Position numbers and translations under genes: made by a program. A stretch of 64,000 nucleotides of DNA from an uncultured Aliivibrio sp. (lineage in GTDB: Bacteria > Pseudomonadota > Gammaproteobacteria > Enterobacterales > Vibrionaceae): contig NZ_CAMLHO010000002.1 of the NCBI RefSeq assembly GCF_946479765.1, forward strand, positions 124,001 through 188,000, given 5' to 3'. The notes under the pieces were generated by a model. That model made no database searches and was not told the DNA's origin. It saw only the letters and a list, made by a program, of their open reading frames with translations. Shown one piece after another: positions 37,928 through 48,202 of this stretch; within the stretch, counting starts at the first letter, position 1; every line of letters begins with the position of its first letter.

Positions 37928-38509
37928 TTATTTTTCCATCTCTTTTTCAATTAACTGAATAACGATATGGATAATTTTAATGTGGATCTCTTGAATACGG
38001 TCAGCATAACCAAAATGAGGAACTCGGATCTCTACATCAGCAAGGCCTGCCATTTTTCCGCCATCTTTACCCGTAAGTGCGATGGTTTTCATGCCTTTTT
38101 CTTTTGCCGCTTCAATCGCTTTTAAGATATTGCCAGAGTTACCTGATGTAGATAACCCAAACAATACATCGCCTTTTGATCCTACGGCTTGAGTATAACG
38201 AGAGAACACGTGGTCATAACCAAAATCATTACTCACACAAGATAAATGGCTCGGATCAGAAATCGCAATACCTGGGTAACCTGGGCGATTTTCACGATAG
38301 CGTCCAGTTAACTCTTCTGCAAAATGCATTGCATCACAGTGTGAACCACCGTTACCACAAGACAATACTTTACCGCCTTGTTTAAATGAATCGGCAATGG
38401 TTTTGGCTGCTAGTTCAATTTGAGCAAGGTTTTTATCATCAGCTAAAAAGTCATTCAGTACTTGAGCGGCTTCTGTTAATTCAGAACGGATCAGATCTTG
38501 ATAAGACAT
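37928..38509 (-). CDS. gmhA: sedoheptulose 7-phosphate isomerase (phosphoheptose isomerase)
   Basis: SIS-domain enzyme for the first step of the ADP-heptose pathway for LPS core. 193 residues; catalytic and binding pattern [19 protein letters not shown] and [10 protein letters not shown] are intact. Upstream of yafJ in the same direction with a 75-base gap; divergent from fadE. Confidence 0.95.
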   Translation of the reverse strand: MSYQDLIRSELTEAAQVLNDFLADDKNLAQIELAAKTIADSFKQGGKVLSCGNGGSHCDAMHFAEELTGRYRENRPGYPGIAISDPSHLSCVSNDFGYDHVFSRYTQAVGSKGDVLFGLSTSGNSGNILKAIEAAKEKGMKTIALTGKDGGKMAGLADVEIRVPHFGYADRIQEIHIKIIHIVIQLIEKEMEK

Positions 38510-38861
38510 AGGATACTCTCTTTTATTATGTTCCCTAATTGGGGTTGATCTCAGTGTACCTATACCACTAAACCTTTAAAAGAGATCCACACGTTTTTTC
38601 TTCTATCTAAGCCATAAATCCTTCAATTTCTTCCTTATGAAATTTGATATGACGCACTTAAAAACAAAAACTGTTTATTAATTACTCAAGCTGGATCACT
38701 TTTTAACCATTAACCTTATTTACTTTCTATTAACATTAGCACTACACTTACAATAACTGGTTAGACCTCTCACCAGAAGCACACAAACAATAACATTACG
38801 ACCGAGTATCGTAATCACCTCTGTTCCTACAAACAGAGCAGCGCCGGAAAAGGAGAATCAC
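38510..38861. other. gmhA/fadE intergenic region
   Basis: A 352-base gap between divergent genes. It must hold promoters for both. The only site I can name is a FadR-like box (38755-38771), about 100 bases before fadE; a GGAGAATC ribosome site precedes the fadE ATG. No small gene was seen. Confidence 0.6.
38755..38771. promoter_or_regulatory. FadR-like operator upstream of fadE
   Basis: AACTGGTTAGACCTCTC has the FadR core (CTGGT, 2 bases, GACC), with a good left half and weaker right end. Its position before fadE suits acyl-CoA-relieved repression. The sequence is degenerate, so this is tentative. Confidence 0.5.
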
Positions 38862-41309
38862 ATGGCCCTGACACTATTAACAACCTTTATTGCACTTGCT
38901 GCACTAAGTTATCATCGACAATCGCTACGAACAGCGACCCTTATCACTGCCGGTATTTTAGCGGTAAGTTCAGGGCTAGGTTATGCCGGTCCTATTAGCT
39001 GGGCTGTCTTCTTAGTGATTGCAGTGCCAGTAAATATCCCTTCAATTCGTCAATCTATCTTTAGTAATAAGGCCCTAAGTCTATTCAAAGGCGTGATGCC
39101 TGAAATGTCACAAACCGAGAAAGACGCCATTGAAGCCGGAACGGTCTGGTGGGAAGCCGAGCTATTTAAAGGCAATCCTGATTGGAAATTTCTTCACAAC
39201 ATCCCTAAAAATTCATTATCTGATGAAGAGCAAGCGTTTCTTGATGGGCCAGTGACTGACGTTTGTCGCATGATAAATGACTATGAAGTCACGCATGAAC
39301 TTGCCGATTTGCCACCAGAAGTATGGCAATACCTAAAAGATAATAAGTTCTTCGCGATGATTATTAAGAAAAAATACGGTGGCTTAGAGTTCTCTGCTTA
39401 TGCTCAATCGTGTGTTCTACAAAAGCTAACTAGTGTGTCTGGTGTGCTTTCTATTACCGTTGGTGTTCCCAACTCATTAGGTCCTGGTGAATTGTTGCAA
39501 CACTATGGTACTGAAGACCAAAAAAATCATTACTTACCTCGCTTAGCTGAAGGTAAAGAAATTCCATGTTTCGCTTTAACTAGCCCAGAAGCTGGATCAG
39601 ATGCAGGTTCAATTCCTGATTTTGGTATCGTGACTAAAGGCATGTGGGAAGGCAAAGAAGTCTTAGGCATGCGTCTTACTTGGAACAAACGCTATATTAC
39701 CCTTGCTCCTGTTGCTACTGTTCTTGGTTTGGCATTTAAACTGCAAGATCCAGATGGCTTACTCGGCGACAAGAAAAACTTAGGTATTACCTGTGCGCTT
39801 ATTCCTACCAATTTAGACGGCGTTAAAATTGGCCGTCGTCACTTCCCTATGAATGTGCCATTCCAAAATGGTCCTACACAAGGTGACGATTTATTTGTTC
39901 CACTGGATTACATCATCGGTGGTGAAAAAATGGCAGGTCACGGCTGGCGCATGCTGGTTGAATGTTTATCGGTTGGTCGTGGTATTACCTTACCGTCGAA
40001 TGCAACGGGTGGCGCAAAAACAGCGGCGCTTGCTACTGGGGCTTATGCTCGTATTCGTCGTCAATTCAAATTACCAATTGGTAAGATGGAAGGGATTGAA
40101 GAGCCATTAGCACGTATGGCAGGTAATGCCTACATGATGGACGCAGCGAGTGCACTAACTGTTGCCGGGATTGTTCAAGGTGAAAAGCCATCGGTTATCT
40201 CAGCCATCGTTAAATACCACTGTACCCACCGAGCACAACGTATTGCGATTGATGGTATGGATATCGCAGGTGGTAAAGGGATCTGTTTAGGCAGCTCAAA
40301 CTTCTTAGCTCGTAGCTACCAAGGCTCTCCAATTGCGATCACTGTTGAAGGCGCAAATATTTTAACCCGTTCAATGATTATTTACGGCCAAGGTGCTATT
40401 CGTTGTCACCCTTATGTTCTTGAAGAAATGGGGGCTGCTTACTTAGAAGATAAACAAGCCTCTCTTGAGAAGTTCGATGCAGCTGTATTTGGTCATATTG
40501 GTTTTGGTATTAGTAACTTTGTTCGTAGTTTCTGGTTTGGTTTAACCGATGGTCGCGGATCTAAAACACCATTTAGTGATGATACAAAACGTTATTACCA
40601 ACAAGTAAACCGCTACAGTACCAACTTAGCGTTATTGTCTGATATTTCAATGGCGGTGCTGGGTGGTAGTTTAAAACGTCGCGAACGTATGTCAGCACGT
40701 CTTGGGGATATCCTAAGCCAACTTTACCTAACAACATCCGTACTTAAACGTTTTGATGATGAAGGTCGCCAAAAAGAAGATTTAGCCTTAGTTCACTGGA
40801 GTGTACAAGATTCACTACACCAAGCAGAACAAGCGATTGATGGGTTACTATCAAACTTCCCAAATCGATTTATTGCAGGTGCTATGCGCTTTATTTTATT
40901 ACCAGCGGGACTTTGTCGTCAGCGTCCAAGTGATAAACTAGACCATAAACTGGCTCGAATTCTTCAAGAACCATCAGGCGTTCGTAGCCGAATTGGTCGC
41001 GGGTTATTCTTGGAAGCAAGTCGATTTAATCCAGTAGGAAAAATGGAAGAAGCATTGATTGATATCTTAACTGCGGAACCAATTTACGACCGCGTATGTA
41101 AAGAGTCAAAACAGCGTCTACCCTTCATGCAATTAGATCGTGTGGCGAAAGTAGGTCTAGAGCTAAATATCATTTCAGACAAAGAAGCCCTATTGCTTCG
41201 CAAAGCAGAAAAGAGTCGTTTAGCAACTATCAGCGTAGAAGACTTTGACCCAAGTGAGTTAATCGTAAAGCCTCAAACCAATAACTTTGAGCACAGTAAA
41301 ATAGCGTAA
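38862..41309 (+). CDS. fadE: acyl-CoA dehydrogenase FadE
   Basis: Membrane-associated FAD enzyme that catalyses the first step of fatty-acid beta-oxidation. 815 residues, the long FadE form: two N-terminal membrane helices (about 2-55), then the acyl-CoA dehydrogenase core ([36 protein letters not shown]) and an extra C-terminal alpha-helical domain. Likely FadR-controlled (see the box upstream). Followed by a terminator. Confidence 0.96.
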   Translation: MALTLLTTFIALAALSYHRQSLRTATLITAGILAVSSGLGYAGPISWAVFLVIAVPVNIPSIRQSIFSNKALSLFKGVMPEMSQTEKDAIEAGTVWWEAELFKGNPDWKFLHNIPKNSLSDEEQAFLDGPVTDVCRMINDYEVTHELADLPPEVWQYLKDNKFFAMIIKKKYGGLEFSAYAQSCVLQKLTSVSGVLSITVGVPNSLGPGELLQHYGTEDQKNHYLPRLAEGKEIPCFALTSPEAGSDAGSIPDFGIVTKGMWEGKEVLGMRLTWNKRYITLAPVATVLGLAFKLQDPDGLLGDKKNLGITCALIPTNLDGVKIGRRHFPMNVPFQNGPTQGDDLFVPLDYIIGGEKMAGHGWRMLVECLSVGRGITLPSNATGGAKTAALATGAYARIRRQFKLPIGKMEGIEEPLARMAGNAYMMDAASALTVAGIVQGEKPSVISAIVKYHCTHRAQRIAIDGMDIAGGKGICLGSSNFLARSYQGSPIAITVEGANILTRSMIIYGQGAIRCHPYVLEEMGAAYLEDKQASLEKFDAAVFGHIGFGISNFVRSFWFGLTDGRGSKTPFSDDTKRYYQQVNRYSTNLALLSDISMAVLGGSLKRRERMSARLGDILSQLYLTTSVLKRFDDEGRQKEDLALVHWSVQDSLHQAEQAIDGLLSNFPNRFIAGAMRFILLPAGLCRQRPSDKLDHKLARILQEPSGVRSRIGRGLFLEASRFNPVGKMEEALIDILTAEPIYDRVCKESKQRLPFMQLDRVAKVGLELNIISDKEALLLRKAEKSRLATISVEDFDPSELIVKPQTNNFEHSKIA

Positions 41310-41330
41310 CATTAAGTAAAAAAGAACGAA

Positions 41331-41366
41331 TAAAAAAGGCCAGAGTAAATGCTCTGGCCTTTTTAC
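41331..41366. terminator. fadE terminator
   Basis: AAAAAAGGCCAGAG with matching CTCTGGCCTTTTT around TAAATG. Strong. Confidence 0.92.
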
Positions 41367-41383
41367 ATTCTGCTACTTAAAGG

Positions 41384-41584
41384 CTATTTATTTAAATTAA
41401 CCACTAATTTTAAATAAATAATCTCTTCAATGGATAAGTAAGCAATACTATTATTATTGACACCTAATAAGCCACAACCGATTAAGTTACTCAGTGTTAC
41501 TTTCTTACTATTGATTAGTAACTCTTTAAACATCTCTTCTATCGCTAACTTATGCTTATCCAAAATAAACCCCTCAATAACCAT
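41384..41584 (-). CDS. possible small protein, start uncertain
   Basis: An open frame of up to 66 residues. The ATG at 41584 has no ribosome site; however GAGGGG lies 7 bases before an in-frame TTG (41566), which would give 60 residues beginning at DKHKLAIEEMF. The composition (alternating charged and aliphatic residues) is protein-like and soluble. No family recognised. It could be a chance frame in AT-rich DNA. Confidence 0.4.
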   Translation of the reverse strand: MVIEGFILDKHKLAIEEMFKELLINSKKVTLSNLIGCGLLGVNNNSIAYLSIEEIIYLKLVVNLNK

Positions 41585-41683
41585 TAAGCAGAATTATATT
41601 TAAATGAAGTGGGAATTTCAACATTTATAAAAAAGCAACAAACAAAGCGAATTTAAGTGTAATAAAATCAATACAACACAAAC

Positions 41684-41709
41684 AAAAAACCGCATTACTG
41701 CGGTTTTTT
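41684..41709 (-). terminator. terminator of the dnaQ-side leftward transcript
   Basis: AAAAAACCGCA pairs with TGCGGTTTTTT around TTAC, 38 bases after the stop of the TIGR03503 gene. Confidence 0.9.
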
Positions 41710-41746
41710 ATATCGTCTATTTAAAAAGAATCTACATTCCCAGAAC

Positions 41747-43009
41747 TTACACTTTCGGTGGTGGTGGCATCGACAACTTCTCAGACTTAGGTGCCGCGGC
41801 TTTTTGATCTTTCATTGACTTTATTTTTCTCCAACCAAAAATACCGCCAAAGATTAGAATGATAATTAATAGATTACCGACGCCAACATAAATCCAGAAC
41901 CATTTACGCGCCTCTGCACGCTCTTCTTCTTGCTTCTTCTGCTCTTCAATTTTACGTTGAGCGGCTTCTTCTTTAATTCTTGCTTCATAAGCCGCTTTTA
42001 GATCAATCGGCTCTGTGATTCCATAATTATGTTTACCAAGATAAAACTGAAGTGGGCGACCCGTTGCTAATTCAGTCGCATAAACCCAACCAGACCAAGT
42101 GTTTTTCCCTGACATATAACTGTTTGGTAAATCAAAATACAGCTTAGTCTCTTCTTTATTCGCTTGCGCTTGGGTTACTGTTACCTGTTCTTTTGGATCC
42201 GTTTGTTCAATATGTGCTGCAATTGATCCCGCTTTAATCAATCCCCCTTCGGTATCAATGCTCATCGAATGAGAACGACCTTCATTACGCGCCTGAGTAA
42301 AACTCGCACGAATTGGGGCCGGATAAACTAAAACATCTTGCTCTACCGTTCGTAAAAACACCCCATTACGAGATTGAATTCGAACCCAGTATTTACCCGG
42401 TTGGATATTAATAGGAAGATTGACAGTAAAAATACCGTCAGCAGCCACTTCATCCAAGTCTTGTCCATTATCTTCAAAAGTTCCTAACACTTCTGCTAAT
42501 GGGCGAGCTTCTTTTACCAACTCTTTTTCATTCGCAAGGTAAGGTGTAAAAGTGACATTTAATTTTATACGGTTTAAAAAATCACGCAGTACAAGGGGTT
42601 TCCCCTCTTCTAATAAACGAGCCGTGAACTTTAAACTCTCCGATTGATATAGTTTCTTTGGTAATGAATCTACATTGAGTGTTAGATTCGATAAAATTTT
42701 CACCTTATTTTTTGGTGTAATTTTACCAATCGCTTGCCAAGGACCTGGCATTGGGTTTTCTATCGAAATGATATCCATCCCACTCTCTTCATACCAAGCG
42801 ACGTGCTCAGGATGTTCCCAAGCATAGTATTTTGTTCCATCAGGACGAACTAACGTTACGGCTTGAGACGCTTTCTCTCTATAAACTAAAAAAGAGACTT
42901 GCTTAATCGTTGGATCAACACGAAAACGGTTATCCAACCACGACATTTCAGTACTCTTTGCCCAAGAGAACATTGGGACAAACAATACAATCATCAATAA
43001 CCGTAACAT
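41747..43009 (-). CDS. TIGR03503-type exported protein with a C-terminal anchor
   Basis: 420 residues: signal peptide (about 1-17, ending SWA), a large beta-rich periplasmic domain, a charged coiled-coil stretch (about 345-372), then one membrane helix (about 376-396) and a short basic, Pro-ending tail. Matches the TIGR03503 family of Vibrio and Shewanella by pattern; function unknown. Begins 10 bases after dnaQ ends, so it is probably in the dnaQ transcript. Confidence 0.8.
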   Translation of the reverse strand: MLRLLMIVLFVPMFSWAKSTEMSWLDNRFRVDPTIKQVSFLVYREKASQAVTLVRPDGTKYYAWEHPEHVAWYEESGMDIISIENPMPGPWQAIGKITPKNKVKILSNLTLNVDSLPKKLYQSESLKFTARLLEEGKPLVLRDFLNRIKLNVTFTPYLANEKELVKEARPLAEVLGTFEDNGQDLDEVAADGIFTVNLPINIQPGKYWVRIQSRNGVFLRTVEQDVLVYPAPIRASFTQARNEGRSHSMSIDTEGGLIKAGSIAAHIEQTDPKEQVTVTQAQANKEETKLYFDLPNSYMSGKNTWSGWVYATELATGRPLQFYLGKHNYGITEPIDLKAAYEARIKEEAAQRKIEEQKKQEEERAEARKWFWIYVGVGNLLIIILIFGGIFGWRKIKSMKDQKAAAPKSEKLSMPPPPKV

Positions 43010-43018
43010 CTTACACTC

Positions 43019-43747
43019 CTAATTACGCCACAAACAGGCATCACCAACTACATCCAAACGCTTTTCATGCGCTTCTATTTCATCGGCCGTTGCACGTAAA
43101 ACCTTTAATCCTTTTCTCTTTATATCCAATCTTTTAATACTTTCTTCTGAAGAATCGGACTGATTTCCAGCATTAAAACTTAAACTCGTTTGCCCACCAG
43201 TCATTAACAGGTAAACATCAGCCAAGATCTCGGCATCGAGTAAAGCGCCGTGAAGAGTACGGTGTGAGTTGTCTATGCCATAGCGTTCACACAAAATATC
43301 CAGATTATTACGCTTACCTGGGAATAGCTTTTTCGCCATCGCCAAAGTATCGGTAATTTTACAATACTGATCCGTAGTACCAATTAGCTTGTTTAATTTA
43401 CTGAACTCATAATCCATGAAGCCGACATCGAAGGGCGCATTATGAGCAACTAACTCTGCGCCTTTGATAAAATCTAAAAACTCATCATGAACATCTTTAT
43501 ATTCAGGCTTATCATACAAAAATTCATCAGTAATACCATGGACATCTATCGCTTCGAGATCAATTAATCGATCTGGCTTAATGTACACATGAAAGTGATT
43601 ACCGGTTAATTTTCGGTTGATGATCTCTACCGCACCAATCTCAACAATACGGTGGCCTTCATAAACAGGGCCACCTGAAAAGTTCATACCTGTGGTTTCT
43701 GTATCGAGAACAATAATTCGATTCGGGGAATTGTCGCTAGTATTCAT
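43019..43747 (-). CDS. dnaQ: DNA polymerase III epsilon subunit (3'-5' proofreading)
   Basis: DEDDh exonuclease of the replicative polymerase core; its partner DnaE is also in this window. Exo I motif VLDTETTG (Asp15, Glu17), Exo II VAHNAPFDVGFM and Exo III HRTLHGALLDAEILADVY are intact. The C-terminal stretch (about 190-242) is the alpha-binding tail. Divergent from rnhA with overlapping control regions, as in E. coli. Confidence 0.97.
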   Translation of the reverse strand: MNTSDNSPNRIIVLDTETTGMNFSGGPVYEGHRIVEIGAVEIINRKLTGNHFHVYIKPDRLIDLEAIDVHGITDEFLYDKPEYKDVHDEFLDFIKGAELVAHNAPFDVGFMDYEFSKLNKLIGTTDQYCKITDTLAMAKKLFPGKRNNLDILCERYGIDNSHRTLHGALLDAEILADVYLLMTGGQTSLSFNAGNQSDSSEESIKRLDIKRKGLKVLRATADEIEAHEKRLDVVGDACLWRN

Positions 43748-43799
43748 AGGCTCATTTGTGTCAGACTATTTCTAAATTCTTCTAATGATAACAGAGATA

Positions 43800-44258
43800 A
43801 TGAAGCAGGTTGAAATTTTCACAGATGGTTCTTGTTTAGGGAATCCAGGTCCTGGTGGTTACGGTATTGTAATGCGCTATAAAGGCACAGAAAAAACCTT
43901 TTCTGAGGGGTTTAATCAAACCACGAATAATCGTATGGAAATGTTAGCGGCTGTAATTGCTCTACGTAATTTAAAAGAGCCATGCTCTGTGGTGTTAACG
44001 ACAGACAGCCAATACGTTCGCCAAGGGATCACTCAGTGGATCCATGGTTGGAAAAAACGCGGTTGGAAAAAAGCGGACAAAAAACCCGTGGTAAACGCCG
44101 ATCTTTGGAAACAATTAGACGCTGAAGCTGAGCGCCATACTGTCGATTGGCGCTGGGTAAAAGGTCACGCTGGGCATCGTGAAAATGAAATGTGTGATGA
44201 ATTAGCAAGAACCGCCGCAGAAAACCCGACACAAGATGATACGGGTTATCCTGGCTAA
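43800..44258 (+). CDS. rnhA: ribonuclease HI
   Basis: Cleaves RNA in RNA-DNA hybrids. The four carboxylates are present ([20 protein letters not shown] and the C-terminal DELAR), plus the catalytic His in KGHAGH. Start at 43800 gives the usual length (152 residues) and opening [11 protein letters not shown]; the ORF opens at 43785. A second RNase H, RnhB, is at 55837-56460. Confidence 0.95.
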   Translation: MKQVEIFTDGSCLGNPGPGGYGIVMRYKGTEKTFSEGFNQTTNNRMEMLAAVIALRNLKEPCSVVLTTDSQYVRQGITQWIHGWKKRGWKKADKKPVVNADLWKQLDAEAERHTVDWRWVKGHAGHRENEMCDELARTAAENPTQDDTGYPG

Positions 44259-44277
44259 TTTTATACAAAAATACTTA

Positions 44278-45021
44278 TTATTTGGAATCCGTTCGGCTTT
44301 GATGAGTTTGAGCAACAGAAATAGGGGCCAATTTCGGCTTCTTTTTCCACGCTGACTTTATTGGTCGTAATGGGTAAGTACGCTTTCTTGCCACAATAAA
44401 ATAAATACCACTAATCGGCTTAACTGAGTCCCCACCTAAGTTTTCAAACCATGTCCATATCGTTCGATAGCGAGTCAAAGGGGCTAACGCAAAGCAATCA
44501 CTGTACACCACTTCAAAATTCAACACACTCAACCAATCTTTAATTCGATGAGGAGTAAACATCCGCCCACTCCAAGGTAAATTATTCTTTCTCCATGGAA
44601 ATAAACTCGCAATTCCCATCGCACTCATTGGATTAAAGCCTGTTAAAATAATATAACCATCATTGATAAGCACCCGATCAACTTCCCTTAATAATTGATG
44701 GGGATCTGATGAATAATCAAGCTGATGAGAAAGCACACAAGCATCAATACTCTTTTCCAAAAACGGCAGTTTAGGTAACTCTGACATAATATTTCTTAAT
44801 GAACTTTTGTTATCTAGGTTCACTTGGTGTTTAATATTACAAAAGCGACTATCAAGCTCAGCACTTAGCCCGCCAATTTTAAGCATATGGTAACCAAACA
44901 GTTTAGGGCACCATTCATCTAGGCGAGACTGAATTAGCTCACCTATCCACTCTCCATGAGGGATATCTGACCATGAATGCGGTTTTTCAATTTTTTTATC
45001 AAGCAGTGCTGGCTTAATCAA
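44278..45021 (-). CDS. yafS: SAM-dependent methyltransferase YafS
   Basis: 247-residue class I methyltransferase. The central part (LPFLEKSIDACVLSHQLDY, then REVDRVLINDGYIILTGFNP) is the UbiE/type-11 pattern. The glycine-rich SAM loop is degenerate (KIGGLSAEL), so activity is not certain. The yafS-gloB-rnhA-dnaQ cluster is as in E. coli. Divergent from gloB. Confidence 0.87.
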   Translation of the reverse strand: MIKPALLDKKIEKPHSWSDIPHGEWIGELIQSRLDEWCPKLFGYHMLKIGGLSAELDSRFCNIKHQVNLDNKSSLRNIMSELPKLPFLEKSIDACVLSHQLDYSSDPHQLLREVDRVLINDGYIILTGFNPMSAMGIASLFPWRKNNLPWSGRMFTPHRIKDWLSVLNFEVVYSDCFALAPLTRYRTIWTWFENLGGDSVKPISGIYFIVARKRTYPLRPIKSAWKKKPKLAPISVAQTHQSRTDSK

Positions 45022-45069
45022 TGTCGTTACCTATAACTATTTATGACACAAAATTTGGAGATAAGTTTA

Positions 45070-45828
45070 ATGTTATCAATAAAAAGCATACCTGCATTTA
45101 ATGATAATTACATTTGGCTAATTCACAACAATGATAATCATTGTGTTGTGGTTGACCCAGGTGATGCAGCCCCTGTATTAGCATGCATTAAAGAGCATGG
45201 TTTCATTTTAGATGCTATTTTGATTACTCACCACCATCATGACCATATTGGTGGCGTACCTGAGCTTGTACACCAGTTTCCTCATATTAATGTGGTTGGC
45301 CCAGAAAATGAACCAATTCCGACCTTAACTCACCCCGTTCGTGATGGTGATTTTGTCGAGTTGTTTGATGAAAAATTCATGGTATTAGGCGTAGAAGGTC
45401 ATACTAAAGGTCATATTGCTTATGTGGGCGATGAAAAACTGTTTTGTGGTGACACTCTATTCTCTGCGGGTTGTGGTCGTTTGTTTGAAGGCACCGCTGA
45501 ACAAATGTTTCACTCACTGCAAAAATTAGCGGCTCTGCCTGATGAAACCGAAGTGTACTGTGCTCATGAGTATACTGCCTCAAACTTGGCATTTGCCCTC
45601 GCGGTAGAACCTGACAACGATTACTTACAGCAATATCGTGAAAAAGTATTACGTCTTCGTGCTAATGGTAAATCAACCATCCCATCAACAATGCAACGTG
45701 AAAAACTAATCAATCCATTTCTAAGAACCAATGAACCGACAGTGAAACATGCAGTTACTAGTAAAGTTTTCGACAATACAGAAGTTGAGACCTTTGCCGC
45801 ATTAAGAAGATGGAAAGATGAGTTTTAA
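45070..45828 (+). CDS. gloB: hydroxyacylglutathione hydrolase (glyoxalase II)
   Basis: Metallo-beta-lactamase-fold enzyme releasing D-lactate and glutathione from lactoylglutathione. Metal motif [10 protein letters not shown] (53-62), then [20 protein letters not shown] and the C-terminal glutathione-binding region. 252 residues from the start at 45070, with GGAG 10 bases before; the ORF opens at 45043. Confidence 0.96.
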   Translation: MLSIKSIPAFNDNYIWLIHNNDNHCVVVDPGDAAPVLACIKEHGFILDAILITHHHHDHIGGVPELVHQFPHINVVGPENEPIPTLTHPVRDGDFVELFDEKFMVLGVEGHTKGHIAYVGDEKLFCGDTLFSAGCGRLFEGTAEQMFHSLQKLAALPDETEVYCAHEYTASNLAFALAVEPDNDYLQQYREKVLRLRANGKSTIPSTMQREKLINPFLRTNEPTVKHAVTSKVFDNTEVETFAALRRWKDEF

Positions 45829-45888
45829 GTAGGAAACTTGTTTGAAGTGTGGTTGCACAGTATTATCCGTCTCCAAATAAAAAATATA

Positions 45889-45921
45889 ATGCTAACCTCT
45901 AAATTAAAATGAGGTTAGCAT
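45889..45921. repeat. 11-bp perfect inverted repeat before mltD
   Basis: ATGCTAACCTC (45889-45899) and GAGGTTAGCAT (45911-45921) with an 11-base AT spacer, ending 23 bases before the mltD ATG. On the minus strand it is followed by a T-rich run, so it could be a minus-strand terminator with no minus-strand gene to serve. It could also be a gloB terminator of weak form, or an operator or leader hairpin of mltD. Confidence 0.8.
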
Positions 45922-45944
45922 AAAAATACTGAAGGCAATACACA

Positions 45945-47513
45945 ATGAAACTGAAATTCCATTGGATTGGATTAGCGCTATTAGCAGGCTGCCAAACCGC
46001 ACCTCCTACAGAAAATACTCAGCCAGAAACCTCGCTTTCAGGGAAAACCCCAACGGTAATTACACCTTCAAAGACGGACACTACACTCACTGAAGTGACG
46101 CCTATTGAAAAACCAGCACTGACCCCTCAAGAGCAAGAGGACGTATGGCAGCGTATTGCTATGCAATTAGATATGCCTATTCCTGATCATGAATCTGTCG
46201 ATTATTATCGTAACTGGTATATCAAACACCCGAGTCATTTACGTACTGTCGCAAAACGAGCACAACCTTTTCTGTATATGATCACGGTCGAAATAGAAAA
46301 ACGTGGTTTACCAATGGAGTTAGTCCTTCTTCCTGTGGTTGAAAGTGCTTTTGACCCATTTGCCTACTCACACGGCAGTGCTGCTGGTTTATGGCAATTT
46401 GTTCCAGGTACGGCTGATCGCTTTAAATTAGAGCGCAATTGGTGGTATGACGGTCGTCGTGATGTACCAGCAGCAACCACTGCTGCCTTAGATTACATGG
46501 AATACTTTGACCGTCGCTTTGATGGTAACTGGCAACAATCTATTGCCTCTTACAACAGCGGTGCAGGTCGAGTATCAAGAGCCATCACTAAGAATAAAAA
46601 ATTGGGTAAACCAACGGATTTCTTCTCATTAGATTTACCAAAAGAAACCAGCGGCTATGTACCTAAGCTGCTTGCTCTTGCTGATATCATAAAAAACCAT
46701 GAAAAATACGGTGTAGAACTTCCACCCATTCCAAATAAACCAGTGCTTGAAATGGTTAACCCTAAGCAACAATTAGATCTTGCGATTGCCGCTGAATTTG
46801 CAGGCATTTCAATTACTGAACTGCAAAGTTATAACCCCGCTTATAATCAATGGGCCACCTCTCCAGACGGACCTTATCATCTGTTATTACCGATTGAAAA
46901 CGTAGCGCAATTTAATGCTAACTTAAAGAAAAATGGCGATAAAACCATGCAGGTCGTACGTTACAAAGTACAACCCGGAGATACCATTAGTCAGTTAGCA
47001 GTAAAACATAACACGACAACCAATATCATCGAGCAAACGAATAATTTAAATGGTTCTAGTATTCGTGTTGGACAATACTTATTAATTCCAACCGCCTCTC
47101 AGGGCAATAAAACCTATGCGCTAAGTGCCCCACAACGTTTGAAAAAGACTCAAGCTAAAGCCAAAGGAAAATATAAGCTATCTCATACAGTGAAAGACGG
47201 GGAAAGTTTGTGGAGCATTGCTCGTGACAATTCAATTTCATACCGTGATTTAGCAAAATGGAATGGCATGGCACCAAAAGATTCATTACGCATAGGACAA
47301 AACCTAGTAATTTGGAAGAACAGCTCAGATGGTGCAATCATCCGAACGGTACATTATCAAATCAGACAAGGTGATAACCTAAGCTCTATCGCACAGAAAT
47401 TTAGTGTCTCTGTGACAGATATTATGAAATGGAATAACATCGAACGCGGCTCTTACATTAAGCCAGGACAAAAATTAAAACTTTACGTTGATGTTACTAA
47501 GGTAAACGTATGA
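45945..47513 (+). CDS. mltD: membrane-bound lytic transglycosylase D
   Basis: Peptidoglycan-cleaving lipoprotein. Lipobox LLAGC (Cys16), SLT domain with the catalytic Glu in LPVVESAFDPFAYSHGSAAG, and three LysM repeats in the C-terminal third (about 343-390, 405-450, 462-508) that bind peptidoglycan. 522 residues. Its last codons overlap the next gene (ATGA), coupling them. Confidence 0.95.
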   Translation: MKLKFHWIGLALLAGCQTAPPTENTQPETSLSGKTPTVITPSKTDTTLTEVTPIEKPALTPQEQEDVWQRIAMQLDMPIPDHESVDYYRNWYIKHPSHLRTVAKRAQPFLYMITVEIEKRGLPMELVLLPVVESAFDPFAYSHGSAAGLWQFVPGTADRFKLERNWWYDGRRDVPAATTAALDYMEYFDRRFDGNWQQSIASYNSGAGRVSRAITKNKKLGKPTDFFSLDLPKETSGYVPKLLALADIIKNHEKYGVELPPIPNKPVLEMVNPKQQLDLAIAAEFAGISITELQSYNPAYNQWATSPDGPYHLLLPIENVAQFNANLKKNGDKTMQVVRYKVQPGDTISQLAVKHNTTTNIIEQTNNLNGSSIRVGQYLLIPTASQGNKTYALSAPQRLKKTQAKAKGKYKLSHTVKDGESLWSIARDNSISYRDLAKWNGMAPKDSLRIGQNLVIWKNSSDGAIIRTVHYQIRQGDNLSSIAQKFSVSVTDIMKWNNIERGSYIKPGQKLKLYVDVTKVNV

Positions 47514-48202
47514 CACCTTCTTCAAATCCACTAATTTTATTGGTCGATATTTTTCGCTCTCCCGCAGACTGTTTCGCTGCGTTATATGAACGTGGCAAAT
47601 GGGCTTGGTTGCCTTATATTTTACTGATCTTCGCACCATTTATGTTCTGGGGAACCTATTTTGACCTCGTCAATTTTGAATGGGTAACCACGAACTTAAC
47701 CGCTCAAATAGAAAATGTTGGCGGCCAAGTTCAAGGCGAATGGTTAACGAAAGAAATTTTGTTAGCGGGTGAAGTGATTAATGATGTAATGGGACGAACA
47801 GCGTCAATTCTATTGCTTGCGCTATGGTTTAAATTGGCCACAAAACAAAGCAAATATCAACACAGCTACCTTAAATGGGTCGCTGCTAGCACTATAGTCA
47901 TGTTTCCAGCGTTAATTGGTGATCTTGCAAGCTATGCAAGTCTTTTACTGAATCACGCTAATATCATGCCTTACGCTGCGGATTTAAACAGTCTAAATGG
48001 TTTAATCAAACTACCTATGACAAATCACTGGTCTGCGTATGCAAGTTCTTTCCCGCTACTTATGCCATGGTATATAGCTCTAAGCTATGCGGCACTAGGA
48101 GCATGGACAGATTTAGATCGATCTAAAGCATTAATAATAGCAATCCTTCCTTGGGTTACTTGCTTTACCTTGTGGGGCTCTATTACTGCATTTTCAGGCT
48201 AA
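47510..48202 (+). CDS. YIP1-family membrane protein
   Basis: 230 residues with about five membrane helices and the YIP1-like opening (PLILLVDIFRSPADCFAALY). Bacterial YIP1 proteins are of unknown function. ATGA overlap with mltD points to a shared envelope role, which is inference. The 3' end overlaps the convergent yafD gene by 20 bases. Confidence 0.8.
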   Translation: MTPSSNPLILLVDIFRSPADCFAALYERGKWAWLPYILLIFAPFMFWGTYFDLVNFEWVTTNLTAQIENVGGQVQGEWLTKEILLAGEVINDVMGRTASILLLALWFKLATKQSKYQHSYLKWVAASTIVMFPALIGDLASYASLLLNHANIMPYAADLNSLNGLIKLPMTNHWSAYASSFPLLMPWYIALSYAALGAWTDLDRSKALIIAILPWVTCFTLWGSITAFSG

